A stretch of DNA of 64,000 bases from Labilibacter sediminis (GTDB lineage Bacteria; Bacteroidota; Bacteroidia; Bacteroidales; Marinilabiliaceae): contig NZ_VCHY01000007.1 in NCBI RefSeq assembly GCF_005877885.1, forward strand, positions 227,033 through 291,032, read 5' to 3'. This document shows positions 36,938 through 45,454 of this stretch, one piece after another. The stretch's first letter is position 1; every line of letters starts with the position of its first letter. The notes under the pieces were generated by a model. That model had not been told where the DNA came from and searched no databases. It saw only the letters and a list, made by a program, of their open reading frames with translations. Position numbers and translations under genes: made by a program.

Positions 36938-37198
36938 GTGTTATTTATTTAGTATCAAGACACAAGTATCAAGCGCCGCAAAGACACCACTATATGGTTT
37001 AATCATTTTTCAAATTCTCATAAACCCATTCTTACTTTTATCTTCTTTAATACTCATTGTAATTAAAACTTCACCGATAACTGCGTTTTATTACATTACC
37101 TCATAGGTAAATCACAACACTTCCATTCTCATGCTTGTGGCAGGAGTGTTTGTGGCATTTACAATGGCATTAATAATTTTTTAAGAGTATGTTAATAC

Positions 37199-38308
37199 TT
37201 AGTTTTTAATGCTAACCGGCATTCCATCGTGGGCATTTTTAATTACCGTTGACATAACTGCCTGGGTATCATCAATACCCTCAACAATGGCAACATCGCC
37301 CTGACGCATTAGTACATTTACCTTTTTGAGTTTAAGCTTGTTGTTTTCAACAACAAATACCTCATCCTTATCGTTAAGCATTTTACGTGGTAAACTATAC
37401 GAATTAGGTATAGATGACATGGCAATATTTGCAGTTAGGTACATGCCTTCTTTTAAATCATTGCCCGATGTTTGAATATATACTTTAACACTTTGCGACA
37501 TTTCATCAATATCTCCGCTGATACGTGTTACTTTGCCAGTCCAGCTTCCATCTAACTCCGATGAAGATAACTCAGCCTGAGTACCAATTTTAACATCTTT
37601 CATGGCGGTTAAAGGAATGGTAACTTCTAAATCGTATTTGGATGGATTAATAAAAGTACCTAATTGAGTTCCTGTACGAACTGCTTTCCCGGCTTCAACC
37701 ATTGTAGCTGTAACAATACCGCTATAAGGAGCTGTTATAGTATACTTTTTTAAGCGTTCTTCAGACGATTGAATATTGTAAAAGGTTGAATAAACACTTC
37801 TGCCTGATAAAAAGAAATTTTCTTGTGAACCTTTTGGTTCCGGAAGCTTTGGAAGTGGTTTATTAACATCTAACGCTAGTGCGTACTCGCGCCATGTTTG
37901 GTATGAATCCGGATAATCAGATTTTAAATCAGGTAAAATAGAAGTTAACAATGTAATAAACTCACTTTTTTGAGATAAGAGCGTCATTTTAAACTCATCA
38001 ACCTCAATTTGCAACATAGTTTCACCTTTTTTGTAAGTCTTACCTGGCTTAAATACTCTTGCCGAAGAAAGTAAAACACCGTCTACTTCCGAAAATATTT
38101 CTACTCGTTCAGTTGCTTCAATTTTTCCGGTCGATGAAATATGGTACGCCACATCTCCTTTGGCAGGGAACATTACCTCTATAAGAGTTGGTTTAATTTC
38201 TTCATTTACATTACCCGATGACTTACCGGTTGGTAATGCTTTTACAATTGCGAATGCTGCTATTATTATAACTAATGAAATAGTAATGGCAATAACTCTT
38301 TTCTTCAT
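37199..38308 (-). CDS. RND efflux periplasmic adaptor (membrane fusion protein)
   Basis: Adaptor of 369 residues with an N-terminal membrane anchor (VIAITISLVIIIAAFAIVKA) and no lipobox. Lipoyl/barrel-sandwich halves are seen in GKIEATERVEIFSEVDG and YTITAPYSGIVTATMVEAGK, separated by a short Pro-rich stretch (KPLPKLPEPKG) instead of a long coiled-coil hairpin. It joins the RND pump to the TolC-like channel. A 261-bp gap with no gene separates it from the pump gene, long for this otherwise compact operon. Confidence 0.9.
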   Translation of the reverse strand: MKKRVIAITISLVIIIAAFAIVKALPTGKSSGNVNEEIKPTLIEVMFPAKGDVAYHISSTGKIEATERVEIFSEVDGVLLSSARVFKPGKTYKKGETMLQIEVDEFKMTLLSQKSEFITLLTSILPDLKSDYPDSYQTWREYALALDVNKPLPKLPEPKGSQENFFLSGRSVYSTFYNIQSSEERLKKYTITAPYSGIVTATMVEAGKAVRTGTQLGTFINPSKYDLEVTIPLTAMKDVKIGTQAELSSSELDGSWTGKVTRISGDIDEMSQSVKVYIQTSGNDLKEGMYLTANIAMSSIPNSYSLPRKMLNDKDEVFVVENNKLKLKKVNVLMRQGDVAIVEGIDDTQAVMSTVIKNAHDGMPVSIKN

Positions 38309-38556
38309 TTTATATTAGCGTTTTATATTATTCTAAAATAATTACGATTGCAAATTTGGAAGATGTGTATATATTATAAAAATATAATTGACTGAACCCT
38401 GATTAATTGATAGTGAAACTGAATTATCAAAGATGAATCATAAATATACCGAATAAACTGATCTTTCTACTTCCCGAACTCTTACACCCCTCTGTTTTCT
38501 TCTGAAATACAACAGCTTACATTCCAAATGCCATTCAATACTTTTTCTTATATAAC

Positions 38557-38585
38557 CTTTTCCAAAGTTTAAAACTTTGGAAAAG
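38557..38585. repeat. Perfect 14-bp inverted repeat
   Basis: CTTTTCCAAAGTTT and its exact reverse complement separated by one base. It lies alone in the 739-bp gene-free stretch 38309-39047, upstream of the RND operon. Similar short palindromes are common as intergenic repeats in Bacteroidota; a terminator role is possible but there is no clear T run. Confidence 0.6.
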
Positions 38586-38879
38586 ATTGAGGCGGTATTA
38601 TACTTTATAGAGATACCTCCAGGTTTTTCATGGACACCTCCGAAATTTTTTGAAGATGCTTTTATTTTATTAACAGAATTGTGGTTTGTTTTGTTTTTGA
38701 GACGGTTATTGAAAGAGTGATTTATTTAATTTAGGTTTCCCAACCAAGAATGAGGTAATAAATAAATAGAGTCAGAGGGAATACGGGGGATAGTGAAAGA
38801 AGGTTTTGGAATCCTGAAGGATTCATCGTAATTGTAAAAAGTAACTCTTTGTCCTGAAAGTACAACGTTAATAATATGA

Positions 38880-39014
38880 GCAGTAGTGGACTTTAAAGCG
38901 GTTTCGTATCAATTTACAAAGTAGCCAAAGCTACATCTTTTTTAATTAGTCAAATCGGTAGATTTGGCGGGACAACTTTGAAACACTACTGCCTAAATAC
39001 CCACAGAAACCGCT
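38880..39014. repeat. Interleaved inverted-repeat region beside the hydrolase cassette
   Basis: Two pairs of 9-bp inverted repeats are interleaved: GCAGTAGTG (38880) with CACTACTGC (38984), and AGCGGTTTC (38897) with GAAACCGCT (39006). Inside are two small hairpins, GTAGC/GCTAC (38921-38934) and CAAATC/GATTTG (38951-38966). The order A-B-A'-B' cannot form one nested stem. It adjoins the terminal repeat GTTATGCACA at 39031. Confidence 0.7.
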
Positions 39015-39030
39015 ATTGCTTATATTTAGT

Positions 39031-39043
39031 GTTATGCACAGGC
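39031..39043. repeat. Terminal inverted repeat of cassette-like unit, left
   Basis: GTTATGCACAGGC, inverted partner of GCTTGTGCATAAC at 39916-39928 (12 of 13 bases pair). Together they bracket the alpha/beta hydrolase gene tightly: this copy ends 5 bp from its stop codon. Confidence 0.7.
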
Positions 39044-39047
39044 ATTC

Positions 39048-39887
39048 TTATTTTTCATTAAAGAAATCGATTGCAATTTGATTTACCATTTTAGGTTTCG
39101 ATCCAAAAACAAAATGAGCCGTTTTTGGCAGTATGCATAATTGAGAATTCTCGATGTAATTGGATAATTCTACAGCATGTTCCTTTTTTATCCCATCTTT
39201 ATCCCCTTGCATAATCATTGTAGGTATTTTAATTGACTGAATCTTTGAATTTTCCACATAAACCTCCGTTAACCACATTTTTTGAGTATTTTTAAGAAAA
39301 ATATCAGATTTTTCAGGTTGTTCCATCAATGGTAAAATGTTCTTACTCCACCATCCATCCTTATTCTTTGCCCATTCAATCATATCATTTTTCATCCAGC
39401 TAATTGAGCTTTCACTAAGTGCATCTAATCTTATATTAGCACCAATAGCAAATAATTTCTTCACTTTATCAGGTCGGTCTGCTGCGAGTTGAAGTCCTAC
39501 CACTGCTCCATCACTAAAACCTAATATATATAAACTATCTAATTTAAGATTGTCTATAAATTGAGATATAATTTCGGCTAGGTACGGGTAACTTAAAGAA
39601 TCAACATGGCTTGATCGACCATGTCCTGGACTATCCATAGCTATTACTTTAAAATGTTCTGAGAAGTCAGAAATAGAATACATAAAATTCGAGATTGATC
39701 CTAATCCGCCATGGATTAACAATAAGGGAGCACCTTGACCATAAGTCTCATAGTAAATTTGATTTTCGCTTATTGTTACATACTTTCCTTTTTCAAGATT
39801 CGAACCGTAATTAATTTCTTCTGAATTTTGACCATAACTTTGAATTAAAGAAAAAGTCACTAGAAATAGTAACAAATAGGTTTTCAT
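39048..39887 (-). CDS. Exported alpha/beta-fold hydrolase
   Basis: Serine hydrolase of about 279 residues. The start at 39887 is chosen because it yields a signal peptide (MKTYLLLFLVTFSLIQSYGQ); an in-frame ATG at 39938 lies outside the flanking repeat. Oxyanion motif LLIHGGLGSISNF, nucleophile in GFSDGAVVG (G-x-S-x-G), acid in MQGDKDG and His in LPKTAHFVFG form a full triad. Substrate unknown. The gene fills the space between inverted GTTATGC/GCATAAC repeats, which looks like a mobile single-gene cassette. Confidence 0.88.
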   Translation of the reverse strand: MKTYLLLFLVTFSLIQSYGQNSEEINYGSNLEKGKYVTISENQIYYETYGQGAPLLLIHGGLGSISNFMYSISDFSEHFKVIAMDSPGHGRSSHVDSLSYPYLAEIISQFIDNLKLDSLYILGFSDGAVVGLQLAADRPDKVKKLFAIGANIRLDALSESSISWMKNDMIEWAKNKDGWWSKNILPLMEQPEKSDIFLKNTQKMWLTEVYVENSKIQSIKIPTMIMQGDKDGIKKEHAVELSNYIENSQLCILPKTAHFVFGSKPKMVNQIAIDFFNEK

Positions 39888-39915
39888 AAGTACATATTTT
39901 AAAGTTGATATTCCT

Positions 39916-39928
39916 GCTTGTGCATAAC
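39916..39928. repeat. Terminal inverted repeat of cassette-like unit, right
   Basis: GCTTGTGCATAAC, inverted partner of the copy at 39031. A small hairpin CAATGG/CCATTG follows at 39936-39955. The gene's start codon lies 29 bp away on the minus strand. Confidence 0.7.
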
Positions 39929-39989
39929 ATATTAACAATGGATTTTAACCCATTGTATTAATCCATCACCCTATCAATACCTATCTTTA

Positions 39990-41108
39990 TTATTCCGATG
40001 AAATTCTTCCTTCATCATCAATACGCCATTGTTTATGAGTTTGAGGATCTTTTATTTCTATGGTAAAACCTTTTTTGCTCGATTTAATATCAGGTTTATA
40101 TATTAATGCTGACAAATCGAAACCTATATCTTTTAATCCGGCAACTTTTTTGGCGTAGCGTTTATGTTTATTAAAGTGTATATGTTGCGCGTAATATACA
40201 TTTCGCAACTCCCACTTAATCTCACGCTGATGATTGATTTGTTGTTTCAAGGCATAGGTCATATCATCACTACCAAAATGGCATTCGCCCCAAAGCTCAA
40301 CCATATTTACAGGATAGCCAGCCATTGGACTCCACACCCACTCCTCTCCCGGATACTTTTTCCCGGTTTGCGAATTGATCATCTTCTTATAAATACCGGA
40401 AACAACAGTTGAAGTCCAGCGCGTTCGACAAACATTTATTTTCCAGATTGAAGATGGCCTTAAAAGATGAATTTCATTCAATTTTAAGTTTAAGGGTATA
40501 GCTGCCTCAACAGACCAAAATTTATCGCTATCCTCAGGATTATTCAGTGTACCATTTATATGCACAGCACACCGAACCTGATTATCCTGGATTAAAGAAA
40601 ACTTTGATTGAGGTTCTGAACTTTTAACATTACAATATTCTGCGCAACAATTTCCCTGTGCATTAAACTTGATGGTTAAGTAGTCAAATTCATCATTGTT
40701 ACAATCAATAGCTAACTCCAAAAAGTTATCTTCAAAAAAGTAAGATTCACAAAGATCTTTGGTAGACCAGATATGATCATCATGTACCTCTGCACAGAAA
40801 AAAAGACTATCATCGGCATAAGCCAATTTAAATTTGGTAGTATAAGATGAGCCGGGACTTTCAGCATCTACCATGGAAACAAAAGATTCACTCCAGTTTA
40901 TATCATCCCATTCTTCTCTGTTAATTTTACCATCTATTAAAGGTTTACCCGGTAACATTTTACAATCATACACTCTTGGATTATAATAGTGCGGAACCAT
41001 CATTAAACCGTACTGATTTTTAATTTCATCTTCACTTGATGACAGACAAGCTACATGAAACAAAAGCATCAATAATAAACAGTAATGATATGTTTTAGTA
41101 GTTAGCAT
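39990..41108 (-). CDS. CBM9-like carbohydrate-binding lipoprotein
   Basis: A 372-residue lipoprotein (signal ending LLLMLLFHVAC). The central part fits the family 9 carbohydrate-binding-like domain of extracellular proteins: PLIDGKINREEWDDINW near the start, then KLAYADDSLFFCAEVHDDHIW and FFEDNFLELAIDCNN. Ligand unknown. There is no catalytic domain. It contains an unusual CC pair (QGNCCAEYC). It lies 142 bp downstream of hvfC on the same strand; whether it belongs to the hvf operon is unclear. Confidence 0.8.
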   Translation of the reverse strand: MLTTKTYHYCLLLMLLFHVACLSSSEDEIKNQYGLMMVPHYYNPRVYDCKMLPGKPLIDGKINREEWDDINWSESFVSMVDAESPGSSYTTKFKLAYADDSLFFCAEVHDDHIWSTKDLCESYFFEDNFLELAIDCNNDEFDYLTIKFNAQGNCCAEYCNVKSSEPQSKFSLIQDNQVRCAVHINGTLNNPEDSDKFWSVEAAIPLNLKLNEIHLLRPSSIWKINVCRTRWTSTVVSGIYKKMINSQTGKKYPGEEWVWSPMAGYPVNMVELWGECHFGSDDMTYALKQQINHQREIKWELRNVYYAQHIHFNKHKRYAKKVAGLKDIGFDLSALIYKPDIKSSKKGFTIEIKDPQTHKQWRIDDEGRISSE

Positions 41109-41249
41109 AAATAGTAAACACGAAGTACATACAATTTACGCCATATCTTTTTTGAACACAAATTTTACGAGATATTGTATGATGATTATGTAGTCTCTGA
41201 TACAGAATTTAATCCCGCCTGTATTCCTCAAGTTTTCTCTGCAAATAAT

Positions 41250-42002
41250 TTACTTTCTAAAACCAATAAGTGCTCCTTTTACATGCAGGTCGGCTATAAA
41301 GTTTTTTACATGTTCCTTTAACTGACTCTCTTCTGTAAAACCAAAAATAGAAGATACCAATGGTAAAAGTTCTGCAAGAGATTGTGGTTTTTCATATAAC
41401 TTCTCAAGCACAAAAGTGTGCAGTACAGATATATTTAAAAACTGAACCACACCCGAATCTACATCCCTAAATACATAAATAAACCAATCGCCCTTTTGCT
41501 CCACTGCTTTATCTGCATTTAAAATATGAACAGGATAAGATAATTTTTGCAAACTATATTCAGGGGCTAAAACAAGCGTATCGTATAAATAATCGCCTTT
41601 GAGCAAATATGGTTCCAGCTGAACATCGGTCATGGTATGCACTTCAATTTCTACCCATTCAAAAAGCAGTAAATCGTTTAACGCGGGCTTATTAAGTTTT
41701 TCGGAGAAGTTTGATTCTGCAACATACTCCATAAATTCGCGTGGCATTTCCCATATCTTAGGCGTCTGAGCATCATGATTTTCAAAAAATGCATTAACCA
41801 AGAAAAGCCAATCATCATCAGAAAGCCACTCTACTGTTATGGGATAGGCCTGATTCAATGTATTTTTTACATTGTTAAAAACAAGGCGTCTGTATTGCTT
41901 AACCCTACTTTTTGAAACACCCTCAATACTTTCGTATTTTCCGGTACGACAATAATTTGCCAATTTATGCTGAAGTTGTTTGGTTTCCTGACTAAGATAC
42001 AT
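41250..42002 (-). CDS. hvfC: HvfC/BufC-like RiPP maturation partner (DUF2063)
   Basis: A 250-residue protein with the DUF2063 N-terminal domain (VSKSRVKQYRRLVFNNVKNTLNQAYPI ... by position residues 24-53) and a C-terminal winged part. In the Hvf/Buf systems this protein works with the DUF692 enzyme and helps it bind the precursor peptide. Its start overlaps the end of hvfB by 11 nt, strong evidence of coupled translation. Sequence similarity to the family is moderate by eye; the context makes the call firm. Confidence 0.85.
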   Translation of the reverse strand: MYLSQETKQLQHKLANYCRTGKYESIEGVSKSRVKQYRRLVFNNVKNTLNQAYPITVEWLSDDDWLFLVNAFFENHDAQTPKIWEMPREFMEYVAESNFSEKLNKPALNDLLLFEWVEIEVHTMTDVQLEPYLLKGDYLYDTLVLAPEYSLQKLSYPVHILNADKAVEQKGDWFIYVFRDVDSGVVQFLNISVLHTFVLEKLYEKPQSLAELLPLVSSIFGFTEESQLKEHVKNFIADLHVKGALIGFRK

Positions 42003-42822
42003 GACTGACCTCCCAATGTTTACTGGTAATTGCTTTTAATTGTTTAAATTCATCCACAATACTATTGAATTGGTTAAAGTTAAAGTCACGTTCAAGAAGA
42101 ACCGGTATCGGTTTGATTTTGGAAATTGTATATTCAAAAAGATCATAAACCGGATCAATAATAGCTTGTCCATGGGTATCAATAATTAAATCATCCGATA
42201 CTTTCTCATGTCCCGCCATATGTATATATGCCACCTTATCGAGTGGCATATCATCAATAAATTGCATGGCATCGTACTTATGATTAAATGCATTAACATA
42301 TACATTGTTCACATCTAACAATAAATCGCAATTTGATTCTTCAACAATGCTTTTAATAAAATCCGATTCCTGCATCTGCGCTCCAACAGGTGTATAATAC
42401 GAAACATTTTCAATGGCTATTTTTCGTTCCAATATATCCTGAACTTCTTTAATTCGCTGTATGATATGCTTCACAGCATCCTCACGAAAAGGAATGGGCA
42501 ACAAATCGTATAAATGCGCATTTTTGCTTTTAGTATAGGATAGGTGCTCCGAATAGATTTCAACATTACAATCATTCAAAAACACCTTTAGTTCTTTTAA
42601 GAATCCATAATCCAAAGGTTCAGAACTACCTATTGATAAAGATAATCCATGGCAGGTAACCGGATATTTCTCTGCCGCTTTATCCAGTATTTTTTTCCAA
42701 TATCCTCCCATTCCCATCCAATTTTCGGGAGCAAATTCAATAAAATCAGGATTAAAATTATCATTATGCAGAAACTCATCTGCAATATCACGCCTAAAAC
42801 CTACACCTACTCGATTTTTCAT
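41992..42822 (-). CDS. hvfB: HvfB/BufB-like multinuclear iron oxidase (DUF692)
   Basis: DUF692/MNIO enzyme of 276 residues that in characterised systems oxidises cysteines of a precursor peptide to heterocycles. Likely metal ligands are visible: H58 (CHGLSLS), E92-H93 (SEHLSYTK), E138-N139 (IENVSYY), D170 and N172 (LDVNNVYVNAFNH), H201 and H205 (IHMAGH), D215 and H217 (IDTHG), E244 (LLERD). The start at 42822 (MKNRVGVGFR) is chosen because it matches the family N-terminus; the frame stays open to an ATG at 42978, but that extension looks non-coding. It overlaps hvfC and follows hvfA after about 295 bp. Confidence 0.9.
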   Translation of the reverse strand: MKNRVGVGFRRDIADEFLHNDNFNPDFIEFAPENWMGMGGYWKKILDKAAEKYPVTCHGLSLSIGSSEPLDYGFLKELKVFLNDCNVEIYSEHLSYTKSKNAHLYDLLPIPFREDAVKHIIQRIKEVQDILERKIAIENVSYYTPVGAQMQESDFIKSIVEESNCDLLLDVNNVYVNAFNHKYDAMQFIDDMPLDKVAYIHMAGHEKVSDDLIIDTHGQAIIDPVYDLFEYTISKIKPIPVLLERDFNFNQFNSIVDEFKQLKAITSKHWEVSHVS

Positions 42823-43116
42823 ACAAAAACAAATGTTAGTACTGTACTTATTCGCTAAGGAATTACTTAGATTATGGCCCCAAAATGATATGGAACCATA
42901 ATCATAAAAACTGAGTTCACTTAAGAAGAAAGCTGTTGAATGATCAAGCCAATGCAAAAGGTATATCGAAATTCTCAAACAACATAAATAGGTTACCTTT
43001 TAGTATCTAACCAAACAACAGCTCACTCAAACAACTCAACCTACACTGGGAACTCAATAAAACATTATCACTCTTCTATCATTACAACACCTCTAAACCA
43101 TAATGAGTTCCACTAA

Positions 43117-43536
43117 CTATTCTGTTCCTCCACAAGTATTTTCTCCACACTTGGCTTCCGTTGTTTTGCTTTTTGCTTCTTTCTTTGTCTCTTTTTTGTC
43201 TTTATCTCCGCATGTTGCTTCCGAGGTTTTTGCATCTACAGCTTTCTTTTCACTCTTTTTGGTTTCTTTTTTACCTTCTTCACCGCATTTAGCTTCTCCA
43301 CACTTGCCCTCTCCGCATTTCCCTTCTGCGATAACATAATCTCCATTAACATTACTTAAGGCATCAATTGGCGAACTGTATTGCTCTAACAACTCTGAAC
43401 GTAACTCCGAGCCACTTCCCAATTCATTATAACTCATTAAATTATTAGCATTGGCTGCCATAGGTAAAGCACCTGCAATCATACCACTTAATACTACACC
43501 TTTAAGAATACTGTTTTTTTGCTTTTCAGATTTCAT
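43117..43536 (-). CDS. hvfA: HvfA/bufferin-like precursor peptide with six E-x-x-C-G motifs
   Basis: A 139-residue precursor. A Sec signal peptide ends about A30 (GALPMAANA), then a short linker, then a low-complexity Lys/Glu-rich tail with all six cysteines, each in an E-x-x-C-G setting: C74 and C79 (two EGKCG), C84 (EAKCG), C109 (EATCG), C130 (EAKCG), C135 (ENTCG). In Haemophilus HvfA and Caulobacter bufferins, EGKCG cysteines are oxidised by the DUF692 enzyme to give copper-binding residues; modification here is inferred. The mature product should be periplasmic. A DoxX-type hvfD/bufD gene is not present nearby. Confidence 0.88.
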   Translation of the reverse strand: MKSEKQKNSILKGVVLSGMIAGALPMAANANNLMSYNELGSGSELRSELLEQYSSPIDALSNVNGDYVIAEGKCGEGKCGEAKCGEEGKKETKKSEKKAVDAKTSEATCGDKDKKETKKEAKSKTTEAKCGENTCGGTE

Positions 43537-43652
43537 AATTAACTATTTAAGATTTATAAAGATTTTCAGATTTATTTATCTCATTTACATGTTAGTCTAA
43601 AAAGAATGACAATCCTTACAAATATTTTTAGTTTTTTTTGAATTCTTTAAAA

Positions 43653-43660
43653 TACCTTTG
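43653..43660 (+). promoter_or_regulatory. Candidate -7 box for the EamA transporter
   Basis: TACCTTTG matches the Bacteroidota TAnnTTTG element exactly and ends 17 bp before the ATG, leaving a short leader. The -33 element is not convincing. Confidence 0.45.
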
Positions 43661-43677
43661 CGCCTCAATTTATAAGC

Positions 43678-44583
43678 ATGAAGAAATTAATATCACATAC
43701 ATATTTTTTAGCCATATTAGCCTGTTTATTATGGTCTACGGCTTTTGCAGGAATTAAGATAGGTTTACAATACACCACTCCGCTTCAATTTGCCGGGATA
43801 AGATTTTTTTTGGCGGGACTTTTAATTCTTCCACTAACTAAAAATTTAAAACGCTTTTTCAAAGCCTTTGCGCAAAACCCATGGCTTATTGTTAAAGTAT
43901 CAGTATTTCAAACCGTTATTTTATACAGCCTTTTTTATTGGGGCATTAGTATAGTTCCTGGTGCCATTACGGCCATCATCATTGGTTCTCAGCCTTTGTT
44001 TGCAGCTTTAGTGGCTAATTTTATGCAAAAGAACGACAAGCTGTCGCTTAAAAAATTTGGTACCATTTCTCTTGGTATTACAGGTATTATTCTCATTGCC
44101 TACCATAAAGGATGGAATACTGAAAATGGTGTAGAAACAGTTATGGGGATGGGTATTTTAATCTTAGCCAATATTTCTTCAGGGATTGGGAATGTGTTTG
44201 TATCAAAACAAAAGGGTAAAATACCTGCAACCATACTTAGTTCATGGCAAATGATTTTAGGAGGACTAACCATTTTTTTGATTTCATTAAGTCTTGAGCC
44301 TTTTAACGGATTCAATCATCCTGCTCCTTATTTTATTTCATTGGCATGGTTAAGTTTTATGTCTGCCACCGCATTTACAATTTGGTTTTTACTGTTGCAA
44401 CGCCACTCAGTTCTTGTTTCTGATTTAAACATTTGGAAGTTTATTATTCCAATTTTTGGTGCTTTTTTAAGCTGGGTATTATTGCCTGACGAGCAGCCTG
44501 AACTAATCCCCGTTATTGGAATGGTTATTATAGGCGTATCGTTAGTATTATACAGCATAATAAACCGTAAAAACAGGGCTTAA
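43678..44583 (+). CDS. EamA/DMT-family transporter
   Basis: Inner-membrane permease of 301 residues with ten predicted membrane segments and two EamA repeats (LACLLWSTAFAGIKIGLQY in the first; GMGILILANISSGIGNVFVS at the start of the second). Such proteins export small metabolites such as amino acids or purines; the substrate cannot be told. It is divergent from hvfA with 141 bp between the start codons, so the two could share a control region. Confidence 0.9.
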   Translation: MKKLISHTYFLAILACLLWSTAFAGIKIGLQYTTPLQFAGIRFFLAGLLILPLTKNLKRFFKAFAQNPWLIVKVSVFQTVILYSLFYWGISIVPGAITAIIIGSQPLFAALVANFMQKNDKLSLKKFGTISLGITGIILIAYHKGWNTENGVETVMGMGILILANISSGIGNVFVSKQKGKIPATILSSWQMILGGLTIFLISLSLEPFNGFNHPAPYFISLAWLSFMSATAFTIWFLLLQRHSVLVSDLNIWKFIIPIFGAFLSWVLLPDEQPELIPVIGMVIIGVSLVLYSIINRKNRA

Positions 44584-44727
44584 TATCAAATATATATTTC
44601 TATATTCATATGCTGTGATCATAAAAACTGACTCGTATGTGGACATGCCCGAAATGCCGGAAGACCTTTAAGGCTCCCAGTCAATATCATTCCTGTGCCA
44701 AACTTAAGCTTGAGGATCACCTAAATA

Positions 44728-44991
44728 ACCTGAGTTCGACGTAAAATTATTGGCTCAGACCGCTTATAAATATTGAGTTTCAAGGAATATTTGTGAAAGC
44801 ATAGCGGGCTATGTCGAACAAATATGAAGCAGAAAATCGATGTTTATAAGTGGTTACCATTGAGCTTTTCATTAAAACACTCATCTACTTCATTAAATTC
44901 TATTAACATAGCTCGCTATGCCAATAGAATTTAACTTGTATATCAGTGTTTTAATAAAATCTGAGCTCTATAATTTTAATCGAACTCAGGT
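44728..44991. mobile_element. MITE-like element inserted in the DUF5655 gene, ACCTGAG family
   Basis: 264-bp element with 12-bp perfect terminal inverted repeats ACCTGAGTTCGA/TCGAACTCAGGT and a perfect 6-bp target duplication TAAATA (44722-44727 and 44992-44997). It is non-coding. It contains CATAGCGGGCTATG and CATAGCTCGCTATG, related to the central palindrome of the other MITE families here. Its right end recurs at 56979-57014. Confidence 0.85.
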
Positions 44992-45226
44992 TAAATAACA
45001 AACCCGAGCACATACAGCTGATAATTAATGAATTGCTCGAATATTGTCGTCGTACCCCGAAACATGAACTTAATATTGTTAAAACAGGAATAATGGTAAG
45101 GTGTAAAGCCAACTTTTTAGGCATTTACCCCAAAACAAAATATGTGTCTATTGAATTTCAACTTCCGTATTTTACGGATGAATTTCCAATGGCCTTTAGC
45201 AAACGTATTTCATCCAACAGGGTTTA

Positions 45227-45385
45227 TACCAATACTACATTAAAATGAGCCTTATTCTTTCGTTCTTTTTTACTTATACTTCGTTGAAAAATATCGCCGT
45301 AGCTATGCTATGCCTCAATTTTTCGCCTTGTCTAAGCTAAATATATTCAAAACAATTTAAGGCTCACTTCAAAATAGAATTGGTA
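45227..45385. mobile_element. MITE-like element inserted in the DUF5655 gene, TACCAAT family, copy 2
   Basis: 159-bp element with ends TACCAAT/ATTGGTA, extended by AAAATGAGCCTTA and TAAGGCTCACTTC, and flanked by a TTA duplication (45224-45226 and 45386-45388). It is the inverted copy of 24808-24967. Three-base TNA duplications are known for some IS5-family groups, so a transposase of that kind may have moved it; none is in the window. Confidence 0.85.
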
Positions 45386-45454
45386 TTATTGCATGGTAAA
45401 GCTTAGCGACCCAAAAGAATTTGATGAACAAATTAAGCTTTGGATTAAAGAATC

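Noticed and set aside
38309..39030. Further cassettes or small genes upstream of the RND operon
   Set aside because: I looked for more GTTATGC/GCATAAC ends and coding frames and found none; only the 14-bp palindrome and the interleaved repeats stand out.
42823..42978. 52-codon N-terminal extension of hvfB
   Set aside because: DUF692 proteins begin at the VGVGFR stretch; the extension has no family match and is probably leader DNA.
43103..43339. 78-codon plus-strand open frame rich in Ser and Phe
   Set aside because: It is the reverse shadow of the low-complexity Lys/Glu/Cys tail of hvfA.
45033..45248. Separate 71-residue gene
   Set aside because: It is the middle piece of the DUF5655-type pseudogene, running on into the second MITE.
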